A DNA stretch of 13,301 nt. It comes from an uncultured Flavobacteriales bacterium. Its GTDB lineage: Bacteria; Bacteroidota; Bacteroidia; Flavobacteriales_D; Parvicellaceae. The stretch spans positions 1 to 13,301 of the forward strand of contig CALKFX010000087.1 of assembly GCA_938084875.1 (NCBI GenBank). Reading direction: 5' to 3'. The notes beneath the pieces were generated by a model, which ran no database searches, was not told the DNA's origin, and was given only the letters and a program-made list of their open reading frames with translations. Of the stretch, positions 1 to 7,312 are shown one piece after another. The position numbers were made by a program, and so were the translations under genes. Position 1 is the stretch's first letter; each line of letters begins with the position of its first letter.

Positions 1-720
1 AGCTGCTGTTGTCCCAGTCCAAAAATTATACCTATCATCCAAGTCGAAATCAAAATTAACTAGATTAAGTTTTCCCATTTTTCCAGCCACATTTACCGCA
101 TCCAAAAAGCTAATATTATTTGGCAACATATTTATTACTAAAATTCCAGCAAGAATCATTCCCCCCATCATTACTGCCATCTGTTGCTTCTGTGTTTGTG
201 TAACCGCTTTAGTCCCCCCTGAAACTGTATATAGAATTACTAAAACCCCAATAAAAATATTGGTTAAAGTTAGATTCCAATTCAATAATGTAGATAGAAT
301 TATAGAGGGAGCATAAATAGTAATTCCTGTAGCCAATCCCCTTTGAATTAAAAATAAAAAGGCAGCTAAGGTTCTGGTCTTTAAGTCAAATCTAGTCTCT
401 AAATATTCATAGGCTGTGTATACTTTCAATTTATAGAATATTGGTAAAAAGGTAACTGATAGAATAATCATTGCTATAGGCAGTCCAAAATAGAATTGAA
501 TAAATCTCATCCCGTCAGTATAAGCTTGACCAGGGGTAGATAAAAAAGTAATTGCACTGGCTTGGGTAGCCATTATAGAAATTCCTATCCCCCACCATTT
601 AGCATCGTTATTTCCTTTCAAATAACTTTGCAAATCTTTTGCACCACGAGTTTTCCATATGCCATAAGTTACTATAGAAACTAAGGTGAAAATTAATACA
701 AACCAGTCTAAGTTACTCAT
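1..720 (-). CDS. Sodium:solute symporter (SSS family), N-terminal part, cut by window edge
   Basis: This is an inner-membrane Na+-coupled uptake transporter of the SSS/SLC5 (LeuT-fold) type; the substrate cannot be read from sequence. The 240 visible residues stay open to base 1, so the C-terminal half is missing. Translation gives a first membrane helix (about residues 5-22) and the family-typical second helix with ATQASAITFLSTPGQAY (about 51-67). An EYLETRF motif follows at 105-111, and the SSS signature region begins SGGTKAV (167-173) and continues TQTQKQQ. Five to six helices are visible. The start ATG (718-720) overlaps the stop of the upstream 39-residue ORF as ATGA, which argues strongly for this start and for coupled translation. 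It is the last visible gene of an operon that also holds a PIG-L deacetylase, so the substrate may be a sugar or amino-sugar product; that is inference. Confidence 0.9.
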   Translation of the reverse strand, partial: MSNLDWFVLIFTLVSIVTYGIWKTRGAKDLQSYLKGNNDAKWWGIGISIMATQASAITFLSTPGQAYTDGMRFIQFYFGLPIAMIILSVTFLPIFYKLKVYTAYEYLETRFDLKTRTLAAFLFLIQRGLATGITIYAPSIILSTLLNWNLTLTNIFIGVLVILYTVSGGTKAVTQTQKQQMAVMMGGMILAGILVINMLPNNISFLDAVNVAGKMGKLNLVNFDFDLDDRYNFWTGTTAA

Positions 721-836
721 GAAAAATTCTGTGTTAACCAGCTAAGAACTAAAACAAATAGTAGTAAAACTAGAAGTAGAAGAATATACCAGTGGTTCCA
801 AGATTTAAATACTGGAGGTTTTTCAGTTTCAATCAT
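717..836 (-). CDS. 39-residue single-pass membrane microprotein between deacetylase and symporter
   Basis: This short ORF (39 codons plus TGA) fits exactly between two larger genes. Its ATG (834-836) lies inside the last codons of the PIG-L gene, giving an 8-base overlap (829-836). Its TGA (717-719) overlaps the symporter ATG as ATGA. The protein has a short charged N-terminus (MIETEKPP), an aromatic belt (KSWNHWY) and one Leu/Val-rich membrane helix of about 18-20 residues (about 17-35), then a short polar tail. The double overlap and the ideal helix argue that it is a real gene, despite its size. By analogy with small subunits encoded beside SSS transporters (for example the DUF4212/TIGR03647 small-subunit family and YhdT beside PanF), it may assist the symporter. 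I do not recognise it as a member of either family; those proteins are longer. Confidence 0.72.
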   Translation of the reverse strand: MIETEKPPVFKSWNHWYILLLLVLLLFVLVLSWLTQNFS

Positions 837-3291
837 TATTTAAACTAATTATATTAACTAATAATTTATATGCTCCGCTTACTCCAGCAGGAAGTTGTCG
901 AAAAAAAGAAATTCCTGTATATGTATAATAGCCTTTGCCATATTTAGCTATAAGTAAAGATCCTTTTTTTGGCTTCTCATTAAGATCGTTCCAAGAAAAT
1001 ATTGCTTGGTATTCTTTACTCCATGCATCTGGAAAATACAATCCTCTTTCTTGAACCCAGTTATTAAAATCGTCTTTAGATAACTTGTTTGGGAAATTCA
1101 TTACAGGGTGAGAATTATTTAAAAATGTTACTTGTGCGTCTTCTTGAGTTACTCTATCTCTTGAAATTTGAAGAGGGTAAGGATAAAAATCTTTGGTCTT
1201 TAACCTGTAGCTAGTATTGTATTGAACTACCAGATTCCCTCCTTCTTTAACATATTGAAGAAGTAAATTAGAAATATAAGGTGCTTTTTCTTCAACATTA
1301 AAAAATCTCACCCCTGTGATAACTACATCGAAATTTTTTAAATCCTTAAGAGTTAGGTCCTTGGTAGTGATTTGCTTGACATCGTATTTCAAAATTTTTA
1401 AATGTTGATCTACTAAATCTCCTGCTCCCATTAAATATCCAATTTTTTTAGGAACTGTATTTAGGTTTAAATGCACCAGCTGTAGTTCGGATTTTGGAAA
1501 CCATCTTTGCTCAGGAATGTGGTCATAGACAATTGTATTTAATGCATGGGCATCTGTTCCGTTAATTTGGACTTTTAAAGTTCCAGAATTAGCGTTTTTA
1601 AGAGGGGAAATAAAATACTCTAAGACCAGCTCTTCATCTACTGTTTTTAAAGAATATTCAGTTGGTCCTATTACTTTCCATCCTTGGGGATGAATAATGT
1701 TAATATCTCCTTTTTGTTTTGCAGAGTGAGCAGCTACAGTAACCAAAATTTTCTGAGTAGATTCATCAGAGAATATCATTACTTTTTGATCGATATTTGC
1801 TGTTACTTTTGGACAAACTACCCAATTTTTATTTTGCTCTCCTCCTACTGGATCGTTCCATTTAAAGACCAATGGCCTTTTATATTCAATAGTGGCATCT
1901 CCAACTTCTACAGAAATTAAAAATTCTGCTGAGGGATTATTTTCAGCTTTACCGATTAGCTGTAATGAATCGACATTATAGGCCCCCAAAAAAGCAGGTT
2001 TTTCTAACCAATATGGCTGGCTAATAGGCAGTTTTGCAGGGACAATGGCTTTATTTTTTAGCACATTTTTTTGATTTTCTTTCAATGGTTTTGAAAGTTT
2101 TTTATAAAAATTGAAATCCTTACAAGAAATTGATTTCAATTTCATTTTGATATTAGATCTGTTTATAATTTCTAAATTAAAGAATACAGAATCTTCGTTT
2201 GATTTTTTAGAAGACAAAGTGGTCATTTCTATATATAAACCTGAACATTGTAATATTAAATCCTCCACTTCTTTCATTTTAATTTTCTTCCAATGTTCAT
2301 CTTCTAATTGTGAAATAGCAGTCCTTAGCTTTAAAAGCCTTGGAATTGACTGTGAAGGGGCGCTTATAGAAAAATTTCTAATGATTTCACTAGTCAAGGA
2401 TTTTATTGCTGCATTTTTTGAAATTCTGTCCCAAGAAAAATCCAATGATTCAAATAACGCGTTACTTGCAGTATCTCCTTTTAAATATTCAAAAAACTCT
2501 AGATATTCTCCTCTTTTACCAGTGCTGCCAAAGCCTTGGGTCTTATGCATAGACCTACTTAAAGCAGCCAATTCATTGTAGGAGGTTCCTAATAAATGGT
2601 TGTATCCTCCTATATCTAAGGAAACAACTCCTGGATCATTATCGGAAATATTACTATTCCACCATCTTCCAGTATTTACCACTACTCTCTTGGGTTGCCA
2701 AACACTTATATGCTTTAATTGCTCTTTAAAGGCTAAGGAATCTGCTGCCAAATCAAAAGCTTCCATCGCCAATAGCGCAGAAGAAGTATGGTGGCCATGG
2801 CCCCCTTTTCCATCAATGGGAAAACGACAAACTATCACGTCTGGACGAAAATTTCTTATTACCCATACCACATCGGAAAGAATCTTTTCCTTGTCCCATA
2901 TTTTCAACGTCTCTTCTGGTGTTTTAGAGTAACCAAAATCATTGGCTCTAGTGAAAAATTGTTGTCCTCCATCTAGCCTTCTTGCCGATAATAATTCCTG
3001 GGTTCTTATAATTCCTAACTCTTCCCTTATCTCTGTTCCTATTAAATTTTGTCCTCCATCTCCTCTAGTAAGAGACAAATAACCTGTATTTAAAAGCTTT
3101 TCGTTTGCACAATAACTAATAAATCTTGTGTTTTCGTCGTCTGGGTGTGCTGCTAGATAAAGAACATTTCCTAGAACATTTAATTTTTTAATTTGATGGT
3201 AAATTTCAGACCCACTTAATTGTTGAGCAGAGTAAGAAAAAAACAGCAGATTTACAAAAAATGAGAGAACAAATAATCTAAATATATGCAT
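829..3291 (-). CDS. Secreted PIG-L/LmbE-family deacetylase with C-terminal GATase-like domain
   Basis: This 820-residue protein is predicted to be a zinc-dependent N-acetyl-sugar deacetylase of the PIG-L/LmbE superfamily. A signal peptide (about 1-22, ending FSYSA) sends it out of the cytoplasm. The catalytic domain follows at about 40-290, with the metal-binding motif AHPDDE (48-53), the conserved SLTRGDGGQN (73-82), and the second metal ligand region GHGHHTSS (164-171). A middle region (about 370-600) looks like beta-sandwich, NPCBM- or CARDB-type sequence. The C-terminal part (about 610-820, beginning KKIGYLMGAGD) resembles a ThuA/class-I glutamine-amidotransferase-like fold. The domain order is seen; the two C-terminal assignments are inference. 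It is 24 nt downstream of the PagL-like gene and overlaps the microprotein gene. Its exact sugar substrate is unknown. Cytoplasmic family members such as BshB are about 230 residues and lack the extra domains. Confidence 0.9.
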   Translation of the reverse strand: MHIFRLFVLSFFVNLLFFSYSAQQLSGSEIYHQIKKLNVLGNVLYLAAHPDDENTRFISYCANEKLLNTGYLSLTRGDGGQNLIGTEIREELGIIRTQELLSARRLDGGQQFFTRANDFGYSKTPEETLKIWDKEKILSDVVWVIRNFRPDVIVCRFPIDGKGGHGHHTSSALLAMEAFDLAADSLAFKEQLKHISVWQPKRVVVNTGRWWNSNISDNDPGVVSLDIGGYNHLLGTSYNELAALSRSMHKTQGFGSTGKRGEYLEFFEYLKGDTASNALFESLDFSWDRISKNAAIKSLTSEIIRNFSISAPSQSIPRLLKLRTAISQLEDEHWKKIKMKEVEDLILQCSGLYIEMTTLSSKKSNEDSVFFNLEIINRSNIKMKLKSISCKDFNFYKKLSKPLKENQKNVLKNKAIVPAKLPISQPYWLEKPAFLGAYNVDSLQLIGKAENNPSAEFLISVEVGDATIEYKRPLVFKWNDPVGGEQNKNWVVCPKVTANIDQKVMIFSDESTQKILVTVAAHSAKQKGDINIIHPQGWKVIGPTEYSLKTVDEELVLEYFISPLKNANSGTLKVQINGTDAHALNTIVYDHIPEQRWFPKSELQLVHLNLNTVPKKIGYLMGAGDLVDQHLKILKYDVKQITTKDLTLKDLKNFDVVITGVRFFNVEEKAPYISNLLLQYVKEGGNLVVQYNTSYRLKTKDFYPYPLQISRDRVTQEDAQVTFLNNSHPVMNFPNKLSKDDFNNWVQERGLYFPDAWSKEYQAIFSWNDLNEKPKKGSLLIAKYGKGYYTYTGISFFRQLPAGVSGAYKLLVNIISLNND

Positions 3292-3315
3292 GCTATTCTA
3301 TTTATAAATTATGTT

Positions 3316-3927
3316 TTATTTGGTGAAAGAATGTGCAATTCCTACTACCATCATGTCAAATAAACATCCTACTTCTTTAGAAAATATTTTGCCGTTTGAA
3401 ATATGGTTATATCCAACTGAAAGATAGGTCTTAGAATTTATATAAGAACAAAAATGCCAAAAATGATGAAAATTAAGTCCACTTTGAAGACCGTCGTTTT
3501 TCTGAGAATTTGACTCTACCCAAACTACTGCTAGTTGAGATTTTAAAAATGTTTTTTTTGCAATTTTAAAAGACAACTCTTGCCCCATTCCCAAAGCATT
3601 GCCCCCTTTTTCTGTCAAATGGAAAACAGCTACTGGACTAGCGGTAAATAGCCTGTCAAAAAAATTGGAAGCCGAGCTAGATTGACTGAAGTTTTCGGGT
3701 TTATCTAAAGATCTTTTAAAGGGAAAGTAAACTTGGGCAAAAATTGAAAAATTTCTAAAACTATTTTCTCTTTCAGAAGCTCCTGAGAGTCTAGACTTAT
3801 AAACTCCAGAATTTAAACTCATTTTAAAAGGTGTTTTCTCTAGCTCAAATTCAACTTTTTCCACCTGTGAAAAGCTTACTTGAGAAAAAAAAATTAAGGA
3901 AATTAAGGTTAATATTAAAGGTTTCAT
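3316..3927 (-). CDS. PagL-like acyloxyacyl hydrolase / lipid A 3-O-deacylase family candidate
   Basis: This 203-residue secreted protein has a clear signal peptide (1-20, ending FSQVSFS). It is followed by alternating hydrophobic/polar strands typical of a small outer-membrane beta-barrel, with a final strand ending in Phe near the C-terminus (VVGIAHSF, 194-201). The stretch GYNHISNGKIF (172-182) matches the PagL active-site motif, in which a His and a Ser two residues later (here H175 and S177) are catalytic. E185 lies ten residues after the His and might be the third member, but I cannot align it with certainty. PagL removes an acyl chain from the 3 position of lipid A. The length is close to the family norm of about 170-220 residues. 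It sits 11 nt after the LD-carboxypeptidase gene and 24 nt before the PIG-L gene. Family assignment is fairly secure; substrate in this organism is inference. Confidence 0.75.
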   Translation of the reverse strand: MKPLILTLISLIFFSQVSFSQVEKVEFELEKTPFKMSLNSGVYKSRLSGASERENSFRNFSIFAQVYFPFKRSLDKPENFSQSSSASNFFDRLFTASPVAVFHLTEKGGNALGMGQELSFKIAKKTFLKSQLAVVWVESNSQKNDGLQSGLNFHHFWHFCSYINSKTYLSVGYNHISNGKIFSKEVGCLFDMMVVGIAHSFTK

Positions 3928-3938
3928 ATTGAGCTTAG

Positions 3939-4835
3939 TTAACTTTGTAACAAAGTAGATCTAGAGTTTACTTTTAAATTTAGCGGTAGTCCTAATGGTA
4001 AAGTTAAATTTTCTTTTTCATGTCCTGAGGGAAAATTAAAAACTACAGGAAAATCAAATTCATTTAGTTTTTGTAATACCATTTCTTCTATATCTTTTCC
4101 AAATGCTATAGAATTGTCTTTGGTGTTGGTGAAATGTCCTACGATGAGCCCCTTTATTTGATGAAATACACCCGCAAATTTCAACTGCCATAGCATTCTA
4201 TCAATTTTGTAAAAATATTCGTCTATGTCTTCAATAAATAAAATTTTATTTTCAAAATCTGGCTGATAATTGGTTCCTAAGTTAGCGCACAAAACAGAGA
4301 GATTTCCTCCAACTATAGCGCCCTTAACCTCACCATGTATGTTTTTAGAGGCAGAATTTATTTTATAGTTTATTTCTTGTTTAAATAAAAATTGCTTTAA
4401 AGATTCTAAAGATTGGGGAGTATTTAACCCAATATTTATTGGCATTGTAGCATGGATAGAGGCTGTATTTAAAATAATATTAGAGAAACAATGAATATTG
4501 GTAATATCTGAAAAACCTATTATCCATTTAGGGTTTTGTAAAAAAGGAGCTGGATTTAATCCTTCTAAAAGTTGAATAGATCCGTATCCTCCCCTAAAAC
4601 ACCATATAGCCTTTGCAGTTGGATGGTTTATAGCCCATTGCAAATCTAACACTCTTTCTTCTTTATCCCCTGCAAAAATACCAGTCTTAGCTAAAATATT
4701 TTTGGAACGCAATGGTTTTAATCCCCATTTTAACAATAAATTTTCGGCCATTATAAGCGATTCTAATTCCACTTTTCTAGCCGGAGCTATTAGAATAACC
4801 TCGTCGTTAAGTTTTAATTTGGGGGGTAAATTCAT
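3939..4835 (-). CDS. LD-carboxypeptidase, peptidase family S66 (LdcA/MccF-like)
   Basis: This 298-residue cytoplasmic serine peptidase has no signal peptide. S66 LD-carboxypeptidases cut the terminal D-Ala from murein tetrapeptides during peptidoglycan recycling; MccF relatives instead cleave microcin C-type conjugates. Family landmarks are an N-terminal IAPAR segment (16-20), CFRGGYGS (79-86), the nucleophile motif IGFSDIT (S109), GGNLSVLCANLGT (176-188), the acid motif FIEDIDE (E202) and SGHEKENLTLPLG with H272. Together these give a complete Ser-Glu-His triad by analogy with LdcA. The length is normal. It is the first gene of the leftward operon and diverges from metG across 65 nt. An ATG at 4838-4840 is out of frame, so 4835 is the supported start. 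I see no convincing TAnnTTTG element in front of it. LdcA-type recycling is the likelier role, because the genes downstream are envelope-related. Confidence 0.92.
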   Translation of the reverse strand: MNLPPKLKLNDEVILIAPARKVELESLIMAENLLLKWGLKPLRSKNILAKTGIFAGDKEERVLDLQWAINHPTAKAIWCFRGGYGSIQLLEGLNPAPFLQNPKWIIGFSDITNIHCFSNIILNTASIHATMPINIGLNTPQSLESLKQFLFKQEINYKINSASKNIHGEVKGAIVGGNLSVLCANLGTNYQPDFENKILFIEDIDEYFYKIDRMLWQLKFAGVFHQIKGLIVGHFTNTKDNSIAFGKDIEEMVLQKLNEFDFPVVFNFPSGHEKENLTLPLGLPLNLKVNSRSTLLQS

Positions 4836-4874
4836 TTCATTTAAATTCTTTAGGATAAAAATAGCATATTAACT

Positions 4875-4882
4875 TATATTTG
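4875..4882 (+). promoter_or_regulatory. Putative -7 promoter element for metG
   Basis: TATATTTG matches the Bacteroidota -7 consensus TAnnTTTG at every fixed position. It lies 18 nt before the metG start codon, leaving a leader of roughly ten to fifteen nucleotides. The matching -33 TTG element is not clear at the expected distance, so this rests on the -7 element and its position only. Confidence 0.45.
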
Positions 4883-4900
4883 GCCATTCTAAATTAAATT

Positions 4901-6961
4901 TTGAAAACTCCAAAAAGACACACCATAACCGCAGCTCTTCCCTATGCTAACGGTCCATTGCATTTGGGCCATTTAGCAGGTGTTTATATTTCTGCAGATA
5001 TTTATGCTCGATTTTTAAGGTCTAATGGCGAAGATGTCGCTTTTATATGTGGTTCGGACGAGCATGGTGCAGCTATTACCCTAAGAGCAAAAAAAGAAAA
5101 TAAAAGTCCAAAAGAAATAGTAGATGAGTACCATTTCTCCAACAAAGACATATTTGAAAAACTAGGAATTAGTTTTGATATTTATGACAGGACTTCTTCC
5201 AAACACCACCATGAAGCTGCCCAAGAGTTGTTCTTGGAAATGGATAAAAAAGGGGCTTTTGTAAAAAAAGAGTCAGAACAATACTTCGATGAAGAATACC
5301 AACAATTCTTGGCCGATAGATATATAACTGGCCAGTGTCCTAAGTGTGGGTATCAAAATGCCTACGGTGACCAATGTGAAAAATGTGGAAGTGCTCTTAG
5401 CTCTTCCGAACTTATTCATCCAATTTCCACACTTAGTGGAAAAAGTCCTCAACTAAAAAGTACTACTCATTGGTATTTGCCCTTAGGTAGACACGAAAAA
5501 TGGTTGAGTGACTGGATACAGAAAGGAATTTATAATGGAGAACAAGTGCACAATCCAGAAAATTGGAAGAATCAAGTAGTTGGCCAGTGTATGAGCTGGA
5601 TTAAAGCAGGGCTTCAGCCTAGAGCAATTACAAGAGACTTGGATTGGGGGGTGAGCGTTCCTGTGCAAGATGGAGAAGGAAAAGTACTTTATGTGTGGTT
5701 TGATGCACCCATTGGATACATTTCAGCTACCAAAAAATGGGCAAATGAAAATGGAAAGAGTTGGGAGGATTACTGGAAAAGTAAAGACACAAATTTAGTT
5801 CACTTCTTGGCCAAAGACAATATTGTTTTTCACACCATCATATTTCCTGCGATATTATCTGAACTAGATGGATATATTTTACCAACCAATGTGCCTGCCA
5901 ATGAGTTTTTAAATTTAGAAGGTCAGAAATTAAGTACTTCAAGAAACTGGGCGGTTTGGGGAAAAGACTACATAACTGAATTCCCAAATCAAGAAGATAT
6001 TTTGAGATATGTACTTTGCTCCATTGCTCCGGAAAACAAAGACAGTGATTTTTCATGGAAAGATTTCCAAGCTAGAAACAACAATGAGCTTTGCTCTATT
6101 TTTGGGAATTTTGTGAATAGGACTTTAGTACTTACAAAGAAGTATTATAACGGGAATGCTCCTTCAAGAAATAATTTGTTAGAACTAGATGTTGAGTTAC
6201 TGAAAACTATTAAAGAAACACCTGATAATATTGCTCAAGCAGTCCATTCTTTTAGATTTAGAGATGCGCAAGCAGAAGCAATGAAATTAGCTAGAGCCGG
6301 GAATAAATATTTGGCAGATACAGAACCTTGGAAGTTAATAAAAATAGATCCAGAAAGGGTAAAAACAATAATAAATATATCGCTACAAATTACTGCTAAT
6401 TTGGCTATAGTTTTCGAACCTTTTATGCCCAAAAAAGCTTTGGAATTAGCTGAGCTATTAAATATCAATCTTCCTAGATGGGATCAAGCTGGTAAGGACG
6501 AATTAATACTAGAAAATCATATAATAAATGAGCCCAAAATTCTTTTTCAAAAAATAGAAGACGAAAAAATTGATGAGCAGATAGAAAAATTAAAAAATCA
6601 AGGTCAAAAATCCAATAAATATCCTCCTATGAAAGACGAAATTACTTTTGATGAATTCTCTAAAATGGACCTTAGAGTAGGAACAATTACAGCAGCAGGA
6701 AAAATAGAAAAAGCAGATAAATTATTAAAACTAACAGTAGATACTGGAATTGATGTAAGAACTGTTGTTTCTGGAATTGCTGAATATTTTAACCCCGAAG
6801 AGGTGATTGGTCAAAAAGTTAGTATCTTACTGAACTTGGCTCCTAGAAAAATACGAGGCGTAGAATCTCAGGGAATGATTTTGATGGCTGAAACAGATAA
6901 GGGAGAATTAGCTTTCGTTTCTCCTACCAAGGAGATTGATCCTGGAAATATCATTAGATAA
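4901..6961 (+). CDS. metG: Methionyl-tRNA synthetase
   Basis: This 686-residue cytoplasmic enzyme charges tRNA-Met and initiator tRNA with methionine using ATP. It is a class I synthetase with the HIGH motif as HLGH (21-24) and the KMSKS motif as KLSTS (343-347). A zinc knuckle has cysteines at 146, 149, 159 and 162. The anticodon-binding helical domain follows (about 385-550). A charged linker leads into a C-terminal EMAP II-like tRNA-binding domain (about 585-686, beginning FDEFSKMDLRVGTI), which usually supports dimerisation. Length and layout match the long, MetG1-type enzyme. The start is TTG at 4901: an in-frame TAA lies at 4895-4897, no in-frame ATG occurs before the conserved ITAALPYANGPLHLGH block, and the residues before it match family N-termini. 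A tRNA-Arg gene begins 3 nt after the stop, so the two may share a transcript. Confidence 0.98.
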   Translation: MKTPKRHTITAALPYANGPLHLGHLAGVYISADIYARFLRSNGEDVAFICGSDEHGAAITLRAKKENKSPKEIVDEYHFSNKDIFEKLGISFDIYDRTSSKHHHEAAQELFLEMDKKGAFVKKESEQYFDEEYQQFLADRYITGQCPKCGYQNAYGDQCEKCGSALSSSELIHPISTLSGKSPQLKSTTHWYLPLGRHEKWLSDWIQKGIYNGEQVHNPENWKNQVVGQCMSWIKAGLQPRAITRDLDWGVSVPVQDGEGKVLYVWFDAPIGYISATKKWANENGKSWEDYWKSKDTNLVHFLAKDNIVFHTIIFPAILSELDGYILPTNVPANEFLNLEGQKLSTSRNWAVWGKDYITEFPNQEDILRYVLCSIAPENKDSDFSWKDFQARNNNELCSIFGNFVNRTLVLTKKYYNGNAPSRNNLLELDVELLKTIKETPDNIAQAVHSFRFRDAQAEAMKLARAGNKYLADTEPWKLIKIDPERVKTIINISLQITANLAIVFEPFMPKKALELAELLNINLPRWDQAGKDELILENHIINEPKILFQKIEDEKIDEQIEKLKNQGQKSNKYPPMKDEITFDEFSKMDLRVGTITAAGKIEKADKLLKLTVDTGIDVRTVVSGIAEYFNPEEVIGQKVSILLNLAPRKIRGVESQGMILMAETDKGELAFVSPTKEIDPGNIIR

Positions 6962-6964
6962 AAT

Positions 6965-7037
6965 ACTCCCATAGTTCAACTGGATAGAATAGCCGCCTCC
7001 TAAGCAGTAGATCTGGGTTCGAGTCCCGGTGGGAGTA
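6965..7037 (+). tRNA. tRNA-Arg (anticodon CCT)
   Basis: The 73-nt cloverleaf folds by eye. The acceptor stem pairs ACTCCCA (6965-6971) with TGGGAGT (7030-7036), discriminator A7037. T8-A9 follow, the D arm pairs GTTC with GAAT, and the T arm pairs CTGGG with CCCGG around TTCGAGT. The anticodon loop CTCCTAA (6997-7003) carries CCT at 6999-7001, which reads AGG arginine codons. An A in the D loop after G18-G19 fits the arginine identity element A20. The 3' CCA is not encoded. The anticodon stem has a C29-A41 mismatch (6994/7006) and a G-T pair at 27-43, and the D stem has a G-T pair at 10-25; these are weaker than usual. Confidence 0.93.
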
Positions 7038-7312
7038 TCAGTTAACAGAGAAGAGGTGCTTTCATAGTGCAAATATCTACTTCTTTTCATAGGTGACTTA
7101 TTAAGAAAACAAAGGGAGGTTATTGGTCTGGCCATAGAGTTCAGAAAAAGCTATATTATGAACATATAACGGAAGCAAATTTTAATTTTTCCACTTAAAA
7201 GTAGGTGTATTTATGTAAATTCACCTATTATAGCTTATGTGTTTATTTTATTACAAGCAAATAAAAACTGATTTAAATAACATTTACTACATTAAATTAA
7301 AAAGGAACTTAT
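7038..7312. other. Intergenic, AT-rich region downstream of the tRNA
   Basis: These 275 nt hold no convincing intact gene. Three things stand out. A hairpin-forming inverted repeat lies at 7202-7227. A stretch at about 7113-7174 reads on the minus strand in two frames as pieces resembling a GIY-YIG nuclease (YMFII, then SELYGQTNNL), possibly a decayed gene. A purine-rich AAAGGAA at 7301-7307 lies 5 nt before the next start codon and is a plausible ribosome binding site. No second copy of the tRNA 3' end that would mark an integration site was seen in this window. Confidence 0.5.
7202..7227. repeat. Inverted repeat / hairpin, possible terminator or operator
   Basis: TAGGTG (7202-7207) is the reverse complement of CACCTA (7222-7227). 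Between them ATTTA and TAAAT form a second inner pairing around TG, so nearly the whole 26 nt is palindromic except for one T-T mismatch. It lies 165 nt past the tRNA and 85 nt before the next gene. There is no T-run directly after it, so a regulator binding site is as likely as a terminator. Confidence 0.45.

Noticed and set aside
1684..2976. Several plus-strand open frames of 60-156 codons
   Set aside because: They lie wholly inside the PIG-L gene on the other strand, have no recognisable domains, and overlap its conserved catalytic region.
6908..7135. 75-codon minus-strand open frame
   Set aside because: It runs through the end of metG and the whole tRNA-Arg gene; open only by chance.
7068..7169. 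Plus-strand 33-codon frame reading IGDLLRKQREVIGLAIEF, like the first helix of an XRE repressor
   Set aside because: No start codon at the right place, no second helix, and it stops after 33 codons. The minus-strand GIY-YIG reading of the same bases fits slightly better.
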